Shown piece after piece: positions 59,158 through 64,000 of a DNA stretch of 64,000 nucleotides. Within the stretch, counting starts at the first letter, position 1. The number at the start of each line of letters is the position of its first letter. The notes beneath the pieces were generated by a model. That model saw only the letters and a program-made list of their open reading frames with translations, was not told the DNA's origin and did no database searches. The stretch spans positions 34,549 through 98,548 of the forward strand of contig JBIKWM010000009.1 of assembly GCA_044356305.1 (NCBI GenBank), in the 5' to 3' direction. Both the position numbers and the translations under genes were made by a program. The DNA comes from JBIKWM01 sp044356305. GTDB taxonomy: Bacteria; Bacteroidota; Bacteroidia; UBA10329.

Positions 59158-61314
59158 ATGACAAGAGCCTTTTTTTTAATGATCCTGGCATTGGGCCCCA
59201 TGATGGCCGGCAAGGCGCAGAGCCTGCGGGTGGCCGAGTTCAGTACCGACAACTACGGAGGCCCATCGGTGTGCATCGAATTCAATGGCCGGCTGTGGTT
59301 CACCATGCCCAGCCCCACCACGGGCCGAGAACTGTGGGTGAGCGATGGCACCCCTGCGGGAACATACCAGTTCATGGACATCAACCCCGGGTTGGGCAGC
59401 GCATTCACCAACTACTTCGAGCTGAAGACCTACGTGATGGACGGGGTGCTCTATTTCCATGCCGATAACGGTGTCTCTGGTGCCGAACCATGGCGAACCG
59501 ATGGCACTGTGGCCGGAACCTACATGCTCCGCGACTGCGAACCGGGCAGCGGGTCCAGTGCCTTTGGCGACCCAGTCGGTCTCAACGGCCAGTTGTACTT
59601 CCTGGGCAGCAGCGGCAACACCCTGTGGCGAAGCGATGGCACCGCACAGGGCACCACGGCCCTTTACAGTTTCCAGATTGCGCGCGGGCTGAGCGCCATT
59701 GGCAATTTCATCGTTTTCTCGGCCGCACAGAACAACGAGGGCGAGGAACTGTGGCGCCACAACACCTCCAATGGCACCACCTCTCTGGTGCTCGACCTGA
59801 ACGGGGCCAATGGTGCCTCGCTGCCCATCAACTTCCATCGCACCCCTAACAGGGTGTACTTCATGGCATCTACCCTGAGCGGTTGGGAACTGTGGCGCAC
59901 CAACGGCACAGCCGCAGGCACCTACATGGTCAAGGATATCTACCCGGGCGGGGCCAACGGCACATTGCAGTCATACAGCTCCACCACGCTCACTAGCATG
60001 GGCGACACCGTGTATTTCCGTGCCACCGATGGGGCCACGGGTTTCCAGCTCTGGCGCAGCGATGGCACCGATGCCGGTACATGGCGTGTCAGCAGTCTGG
60101 CCGATGCCGTGCTGCCCGAGTTGGGTTTCCCCATCGTCAACGGCAAGGTGCTCTACAGCAGTTTTGCTGAGAGCCGTTTCTATGCCTACGACCCCGCCAC
60201 CGGTCAGAGCGCCATCACCGCCTATCCCAGCCGCTACTATTTCAATAACATAGACCGCTACCGCTTTGTCGATGAGGTCCTGGTGCACATCAGTAAGGAC
60301 TCGGTCTATGGCTGCGAGGTGAGGTGGGACAATGGCACAGCGTCAGGCTACGCCATCGAGGCCGACCTCACCGACAACTGGTCGCCACAGAATGCGCAGG
60401 GTTTCAACCGCGTCATCGGCAAATTGGGCACCCGGGTGCTTTTCACGGCCGGACGTTCGCATCTGAGTCCCTACGGTCCGCTGTGGAGTTTCGATGTGGC
60501 CACTTTGGGGCAATGTCAGGAGCCGCAGTCGGTGGTGGCCATCAACAGCAGCGCCACCACCACCCATCTGGTATGGGACCGCACCCCACAGGCCGCGCAG
60601 TATGAGGTGCGCCATCGCATGGCCAATCAACCCACGTGGACAAACACTTCGGCCCCGCGCAGCTATCTGCAACTGAACAACCTTCCTACTTCCACCGCCT
60701 GCCAGGCACAGGTACGGGCCTACTGCAACAGCACCTGGACCGAATGGAGCGACACCGTGGCATTCACCACTGGTCTTTGGACCCAGAACAGTTACCTCAA
60801 CATGGTGGCCGAGCGGGCAGAGGACCCTACCACCATGCGGTTATTCTGGCTGCCCAGCGAGGTGATCGTGAACACCAACTTCCGCTACCGCCCCTATGGC
60901 AGTACCACGTGGCAGAGCTTTACCAATAACTCCGGGTACAGACGCATACAGAACCTGCTGCCCGGAACGCTCTACGAGTATCAGAGCCGCATCGACTACG
61001 GAGATGGCTACATGGACTGGCCTTTCGGTTCGCGCTACTTCCTCACCGAGGATCTGGCCACCTCCATCACTGTGCCCACCGCCAGTTCTAATGGCACATC
61101 GGTATATCCCGTTCCCACCACGGGCCAAGTCACCATCTCCAGGACCATCGGCACTCCGGTCACAGTCCGTGTTGTTGACCCGACCGGCCGTGTGTGTATG
61201 GAGGTCCCGGTCTCTGGTCACGTGGCCCGGATCGACCTCGGCCCGCTCCCCGATGGTCTGTACCTGATTCGGGCAGACGATGAGACCTTTCGTGTGATCA
61301 AGACCAAGGGGTGA
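59158..61314 (+). CDS. T9SS-exported protein with ELWxSDGTxAGT repeats and fibronectin-like domains
   Basis: A 718-aa protein with a signal peptide (MTRAFFLMILALGPMMAGKAQ). About six repeats of the ELWVSDGTPAGT type (ELWVSDGTPAGTYQF, EPWRTDGTVAGTYML, TLWRSDGTAQGTTAL, ELWRHNTSNGTTSL, ELWRTNGTAAGTYMV, QLWRSDGTDAGTWRV) form a probable beta-propeller over residues ~25-330. Two fibronectin-type III-like domains follow (VVAINSSATTTHLVWDRTPQAAQYEVRHR and the next ~90 residues). The last ~70 residues (SVYPVPTTGQVTISRT ... GLYLIRADDETFRVIKTKG) are a type A T9SS signal. Its ligand is unknown. Confidence 0.9.
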   Translation: MTRAFFLMILALGPMMAGKAQSLRVAEFSTDNYGGPSVCIEFNGRLWFTMPSPTTGRELWVSDGTPAGTYQFMDINPGLGSAFTNYFELKTYVMDGVLYFHADNGVSGAEPWRTDGTVAGTYMLRDCEPGSGSSAFGDPVGLNGQLYFLGSSGNTLWRSDGTAQGTTALYSFQIARGLSAIGNFIVFSAAQNNEGEELWRHNTSNGTTSLVLDLNGANGASLPINFHRTPNRVYFMASTLSGWELWRTNGTAAGTYMVKDIYPGGANGTLQSYSSTTLTSMGDTVYFRATDGATGFQLWRSDGTDAGTWRVSSLADAVLPELGFPIVNGKVLYSSFAESRFYAYDPATGQSAITAYPSRYYFNNIDRYRFVDEVLVHISKDSVYGCEVRWDNGTASGYAIEADLTDNWSPQNAQGFNRVIGKLGTRVLFTAGRSHLSPYGPLWSFDVATLGQCQEPQSVVAINSSATTTHLVWDRTPQAAQYEVRHRMANQPTWTNTSAPRSYLQLNNLPTSTACQAQVRAYCNSTWTEWSDTVAFTTGLWTQNSYLNMVAERAEDPTTMRLFWLPSEVIVNTNFRYRPYGSTTWQSFTNNSGYRRIQNLLPGTLYEYQSRIDYGDGYMDWPFGSRYFLTEDLATSITVPTASSNGTSVYPVPTTGQVTISRTIGTPVTVRVVDPTGRVCMEVPVSGHVARIDLGPLPDGLYLIRADDETFRVIKTKG

Positions 61315-61511
61315 ACCTGTTTTTCTCATCGCCTCGCAGTTTGGCAATGAAAATACCCTCCGTTATTAGGCCGTCCGCTTTTGAGGGAAGCTTACACAGC
61401 CACTTGCACTCAGATGCGCAGTGTGATACGAAGTCTTCGACATTGAATGTGATGGTCTGCACGAGTTATCCTTTGGGACACTCGCGCCAAAGGGGGGCAC
61501 TGCTCAAATTC

Positions 61512-62516
61512 CTAATGCTTGACTAACCTCTTTCTTTTCACCGAACCGTCCTTTAAAAGAACCTCAACCGAATAAACTCCTGCTGGAATAGTTACTGACT
61601 CAATTGCTTGTTCTTTACCTCTCGCCACTACAGCGTTTACCACCTTACCCAGTTGATCTTTGATTGTTATCCGTTCCAGCTCACCATTAGCACAATTCAC
61701 TTTAACATGCACAAGCTCACTTGCTGGGTTTGGGTAAAGTTCAATGGTGTATTCCACGGGTTCACGAATGCCGATGCTGTTATCCTCATACAACTCCACA
61801 TCATCCAAGTAATAACCACACAAATCCCAATGATTGATGATTGTAGGGATGCTATCAATCCTTTGATAGTAAAGTTCTTCATCAGGTTTGAAAGTACCTA
61901 TAGTGAGGTGTTTCTCACCACCATCAGCCACAAATTGACCTGAAACCGTCATCCATTCAACCTTTTTATCCAATAATTGATTCTTTTCGCTTTCAACTTG
62001 AGGCTTGGATGCAAATAATTGAGATTTTGACCATCCTTGGGTCGATCCCTCAGAGAAAAGTATAGCAATGTTGTCCACTGCAAAATTCATACTGTCCATA
62101 AGACTGACCTTGAATGACACCCTATATCCCTGACCTCTTTTCAAGGCACTGGGTAATTCTTGCCAGATGAATTCCCGTGCATTGCTCATTTGTAGAGAAT
62201 AACTCCCGAAGGCCGCATAAGCCTGACCGAAGTTGCTATCATCCTGATAGCCGCCACGATTATGTGGTACCCCGAAATCAGGATACATTTCATTGCTGCA
62301 AGCATTGAAATAGTCAACAGAACCTGTTGCGGAACCCCAACCTTGTGTCCATGCAATGTTACCTCCTCCACTGGGACAAACAGTGTCACCATAAATGTTG
62401 ATTGAACGAATTTCAAACCCACCATTGAACACAAGGTTCTCCGAATGTTGACCGTGAAGTGCCGAACTCAGAATGAGAAGCGGAAGAACTAGGGGGGCGA
62501 ATGGTATTTGCCTCAT
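61512..62516 (-). CDS. T9SS-exported jelly-roll-like protein
   Basis: A 334-aa protein from the ATG at 62516, which begins a signal peptide (MRQIPFAPLVLPLLILSSALHGQ). The mature domain begins NLVFNGGFEIRS and contains YFNACSNEMYPDFGVPHN.GGYQDDSNFGQAYAAFGSYS and a strand-rich part (YRVSFKVSLMDSMNFAVDNIAILFS), a carbohydrate-binding-module-like jelly roll often found in Bacteroidota secreted proteins. The C-terminus (YTIELYPNPASELVHVKVN ... GVYSVEVLLKDGSVKRKRLVKH) is a type A T9SS signal. Its AT-richer coding sequence differs from its neighbours and may point to separate ancestry. Confidence 0.85.
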   Translation of the reverse strand: MRQIPFAPLVLPLLILSSALHGQHSENLVFNGGFEIRSINIYGDTVCPSGGGNIAWTQGWGSATGSVDYFNACSNEMYPDFGVPHNRGGYQDDSNFGQAYAAFGSYSLQMSNAREFIWQELPSALKRGQGYRVSFKVSLMDSMNFAVDNIAILFSEGSTQGWSKSQLFASKPQVESEKNQLLDKKVEWMTVSGQFVADGGEKHLTIGTFKPDEELYYQRIDSIPTIINHWDLCGYYLDDVELYEDNSIGIREPVEYTIELYPNPASELVHVKVNCANGELERITIKDQLGKVVNAVVARGKEQAIESVTIPAGVYSVEVLLKDGSVKRKRLVKH

Positions 62517-63040
62517 TTTCAAGGGGGCCAATGTATGGATTAATGACATGTGGAACGTGTGGGTCGAAATGGTGTGCAATAACATCCCCGCCCGAACGAG
62601 TGTTCCGAAGAACCACTCGTGTGGCGTAGAACAGGATCGGTCTGTGACCGGTCTAAAAACAAAGCACTCCATACTGCATCGGTTAATTGGGTCAGTAGCC
62701 CCTCATGCCGGCCGGGAAGTTCGGCATGATTCGCTCTACCGGATCCCAGTGTGTTCTCTCCTTCAGGTTGACCAAGATAGTGGTCGACTTGGCTTTATTG
62801 CGGAGCGACAGGTTACGCATCACGTGTCCCGCACGAGTAACGCAACGGAACGCGCTTCCGTGCAGCCCCCCCCCCTCAATTGCGTAGCACATTGTTTTAC
62901 CAAAGTTTGACCAGATCGAGGCGATACTCGGCAGCACCATCAATATCAATCACAAGAGAAAAAACAGTGATTCCCCGCAGTCTTACCAGTAGGGCTTATT
63001 CATGTGACGGTGATGTAGGGGCATTTCGCTGGGCGGCCTT
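62517..63040. other. Gene-poor region with palindromes and a C10 tract
   Basis: No gene that I can support. Small open frames exist on both strands but show no family signal. ACGGAA-CGCGC-TTCCGT (62845-62861) is a perfect inverted repeat and is followed by ten C residues (62866-62875). Confidence 0.5.
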
Positions 63041-63172
63041 GGACATTTCCCGTTGCGAAACCGGGGTAAGGAAGCGTGCGCGGGACTGAGGAAGCGTTCC
63101 GTAGAGTGAGGTCTTCCGAACGGCCCGGAACGCGCGGAAGCGACCGTCTCCGAGTTTCGCAGGGAAATGTCC
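63041..63172. repeat. Inverted-repeat element
   Basis: GGACATTTCCC-GT-TGCGAAAC (63041-63061) is repeated in inverted orientation as GTTTCGCAGGGAAATGTCC (63154-63172), identical but for two extra bases in the left arm. The 92-bp interior holds further palindromes: GGAAGCGTTCC (63090-63100) and CTTCCG...CGGAAG (63113-63140). No open frame resembles a transposase, so this is a REP- or MITE-like non-coding element at most. Confidence 0.75.
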
Positions 63173-63184
63173 ACCAGCCTCATG

Positions 63185-63243
63185 TCCCCCTGAGCGCAGT
63201 CGAAGGGTTTTGATCCTGGAGTTTATCCCGCCCTTGCGGGATA
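63185..63243. repeat. REP-like intergenic sequence with hairpin
   Basis: CCCCCTGAGCGCAGTCGAAGGG, split over 63186-63207, looks like the short dispersed sequence (CTTCGACTGCGCTCAGG type) often seen between genes in Bacteroidota. It is followed by a perfect 8-bp hairpin, TATCCCGC-CCTT-GCGGGATA (63224-63243), without a T-run. Confidence 0.5.
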
Positions 63244-63325
63244 TCAAGACAAAAGGATTGATAAGGACACTCCCAAGTAAGCACGAGGGTAACTGGTACA
63301 ATCGCGGCAAATCACAAAAAAAATG

Positions 63326-63384
63326 TGATCCCTATTAGATTCGAACCAATGACCTTTCCGCTCAGGAAGCGGGATGCTCTATCC
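63326..63384 (-). pseudogene. tRNA-Arg-like 3' portion (anticodon CCT), lacking 5' acceptor strand
   Basis: Read leftward: GGATAGAGC (D arm), an anticodon arm with a 7-nt loop TTCCTGA (anticodon CCT) and six paired positions per side, then AGGTCATTGGTTCGAATC and AATAGGGATCA (T arm, 3' acceptor strand and discriminator A). The 5' acceptor strand and the first half of the D arm are missing; they are replaced by the end of the GIY-YIG gene, whose TAG stop lies in GGATAGAGC. Confidence 0.85.
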
Positions 63385-63621
63385 GTGCAGCAGGCTCACA
63401 ACATATTTTCTTGACTTCCTTGCCTTGATCTGCGTCTCGCGCTGCACGGCCTCGCTGCGTGTCCGGAATGTTTCAGAGTGAACGAGAACCCAAGGCATAC
63501 CCGCCTTTGTGGCCTTGTTTCGCCCTTCATTATGGCGCTCAAGTCTATCCGTTATGTTATTGGTCTGCCCAACGTAATAGCGGTCCGTTTTCTCGCTATA
63601 CAGAATATAGACCCAGAACAT
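63379..63621 (-). CDS. GIY-YIG nuclease family protein embedded between tRNA-like sequences
   Basis: An 80-aa single-domain GIY-YIG protein (MFWVYILYSEKTDRYYVGQT; the first motif is YIL, the second YVG). The conserved Arg and Glu are in DRLERHNEG and QRETQIKARKSRKY. Small proteins of this kind are frequent in Bacteroidota and are presumed DNA nucleases, but their role is not established. The ATG starts four bases after the 3' end of the tRNA-like sequence at 63626. The C-terminal codons (CTG CAC GGA TAG) run into the D arm of the tRNA-like sequence at 63326-63384, where the stop lies. This position is the main oddity. Confidence 0.9.
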   Translation of the reverse strand: MFWVYILYSEKTDRYYVGQTNNITDRLERHNEGRNKATKAGMPWVLVHSETFRTRSEAVQRETQIKARKSRKYVVSLLHG

Positions 63622-63625
63622 GATG

Positions 63626-63684
63626 TGATCCCTATTGGATTCGAACCAATGACCTTCCCGCTCAGAAAGCAGGATGCTCTATCC
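63626..63684 (-). pseudogene. tRNA-Arg-like 3' portion (anticodon TCT), lacking 5' acceptor strand
   Basis: Same layout as the copy at 63326, exactly 300 bp away: GGATAGAGC, a six-paired anticodon arm with loop TTTCTGA (anticodon TCT), an intact T arm (ATTGGTTCGAATCCAAT) and AGGGATCA. No sequence able to pair with AGGGATC is found upstream, so the acceptor stem cannot form. In front of it lies the remnant frame at 63679-63723. Confidence 0.85.
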
Positions 63685-63723
63685 GTGCAGCTGGCTTACG
63701 ATGTACTTATTGACCGAAAACAT
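63679..63723 (-). pseudogene. Deleted remnant of a GIY-YIG gene (14 codons)
   Basis: The frame MFSVNKYIVSQLHG joins a start similar to that of the GIY-YIG protein (MFWV) to an end similar to its C-terminus (KYVVSLLHG). It begins four bases after the intact tRNA-Arg, as the full gene does after its tRNA-like neighbour, and its TAG also lies in the D arm of the next tRNA-like sequence. It is 198 nt shorter than the full gene, so it looks like an internal-deletion derivative. Confidence 0.7.
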
Positions 63724-63727
63724 ATTG

Positions 63728-63801
63728 TGATCCCTATTGGATTCGAACCAATGACCTACTGCTTAGAAGGCAGTTGCTCTATCCAGCTGAGCTAAGGGAC
63801 C
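63728..63801 (-). tRNA. tRNA-Arg (anticodon TCT)
   Basis: A complete 74-nt cloverleaf. The acceptor stem GGTCCCT/AGGGATC has one G-U pair. The D arm is GCTC...GAGC. The anticodon stem ACTGC/GCAGT carries loop CTTCTAA (anticodon TCT, reads AGA/AGG). The variable loop is AGGTC and the T arm ATTGG-TTCGAAT-CCAAT. The discriminator is A and no CCA is encoded. It is the only intact member of the array. Confidence 0.95.
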
Positions 63802-63832
63802 AGAATTTGGGGCTGCAAATATCAGCTACACA

Positions 63833-63900
63833 ATTGGATCCGGACCGATGACCTTCCCGCTTTACAAGCGGGATGCTCTATCCAGCTGAGCTAAGGGACC
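63833..63900 (-). pseudogene. tRNA-like sequence with intact 5' half and lost 3' acceptor strand (copy 1)
   Basis: Read leftward it has GGTCCCTTAGCTCAGCTGGA (acceptor 5' strand and D arm identical to the intact tRNA-Arg). The anticodon arm has six pairs (TCCCGC/GCGGGA) and loop TTGTAAA, with GTA in the anticodon position. The T arm is degenerate (ATCGG-TCCGGAT-CCAAT; one mismatch, T55 and A58 changed). It is followed by TGTGTAG, which cannot pair with GGTCCCT. A functional tRNA is unlikely. Confidence 0.8.
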
Positions 63901-63931
63901 AGAATTTGGGGCTGCAAATATCAGCTACACA

Positions 63932-63999
63932 ATTGGATCCGGACCGATGACCTTCCCGCTTTACAAGCGGGATGCTCTATCCAGCTGAGCTAAGGGACC
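63932..63999 (-). pseudogene. tRNA-like sequence with intact 5' half and lost 3' acceptor strand (copy 2)
   Basis: Sequence identical to the copy at 63833-63900, 99 bp upstream in the direction of transcription, with the same six-pair anticodon arm, GTA anticodon position, altered T loop and missing 3' acceptor strand. Confidence 0.8.
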
Positions 64000-64000
64000 A

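Larger units (their letters stand above)
63802..64000. repeat. 99-bp tandem duplication carrying tRNA-like sequences
   Basis: 63802-63900 and 63901-63999 are identical 99-bp units, beginning AGAATTTGGGGCTGCAAATA on the plus strand. The last base of the window starts what could be a third copy, so the array may continue outside the window. Each unit contains a defective tRNA-like sequence and a ~30-bp spacer; the start of the unit also precedes the intact tRNA-Arg. Confidence 0.95.

Noticed and set aside
62692..62949. An 85-codon minus-strand frame in the gene-poor region
   Set aside because: It spans the C10 tract and the palindrome, has no visible family motif and no promoter. It is a non-coding stretch as far as can be seen.
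62996..63310. A 104-codon minus-strand frame over the inverted-repeat element
   Set aside because: The frame crosses both arms of the inverted repeat and has no similarity to transposases. Stop-free length is explained by GC content.
63802..64000. Functional tRNA-Tyr or tRNA-Thr genes in the 99-bp units
   Set aside because: The 3' acceptor strand cannot pair with GGTCCCT, the T loop lacks conserved bases, the anticodon arm has six pairs, and there is no long variable arm as tRNA-Tyr requires.

Overview
The window is chromosomal DNA of a Bacteroidota bacterium, most likely in or near the Flavobacteriales, with roughly 50% GC. The main evidence is type IX secretion (T9SS) cargo proteins with gliding-motility-type C-terminal domains and SprB-like repeats, a fused str-S10-spc-alpha ribosomal supercluster without tuf, zinc-less L36 and S14, very weak Shine-Dalgarno sequences with A-rich leaders, and promoters of the Bacteroidota type (TTG ... 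TAnnTTTG).

Layout. 1-2742: the end of a YfhO-like membrane protein, then a leftward etfB-etfA-bifunctional nuclease group. 2944-6480: a 1178-aa SprB-repeat surface protein. 6580-23914: one uninterrupted rightward block of translation and transcription genes (rpsL to rplQ, 33 genes including fusA, secY, infA and rpoA), with a clear promoter in front and a strong terminator behind. 23948-26976: rlmD and a sulfatase. 26983-34047: a SpoIIE-type phosphatase with a degenerate receiver, a second SprB-repeat T9SS protein, an SRAP protein and two envelope proteins. 34096-37883: leftward rsh, smpB, pnuC and a NadR-like kinase (stringent response, ribosome rescue and NAD salvage). 38043-44110: a 61-aa PID-CTERM-like protein and, opposite, an AsmA-histidine kinase-hemW-exosortase group. 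44192-49658: a T9SS-exported pentaheme cytochrome and three exported proteins. 49676-56574: a tightly overlapping exopolysaccharide operon (asnB, glycosyltransferase, Wza-like, Wzc-like, rfbC). 56679-62516: a DUF349 protein, a 21-bp repeat array and two T9SS proteins. 62517-64000: a gene-poor palindromic region followed by an array of tRNA-like sequences interlocked with a small GIY-YIG endonuclease gene.

The most unusual parts are three. In the terminal tRNA/GIY-YIG array, the nuclease gene starts four bases after one tRNA-like 3' end and its stop codon lies in the D-loop of the next. Between 58616 and 58825, ten 21-bp repeats form a hairpin-rich array. The Wzc-like kinase ends in a long Tyr-Gly dipeptide tail. 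The exosortase next to a minimal sorting-signal protein is a plausible enzyme-substrate pair. Most other genes are ordinary housekeeping genes or conventional members of known families.
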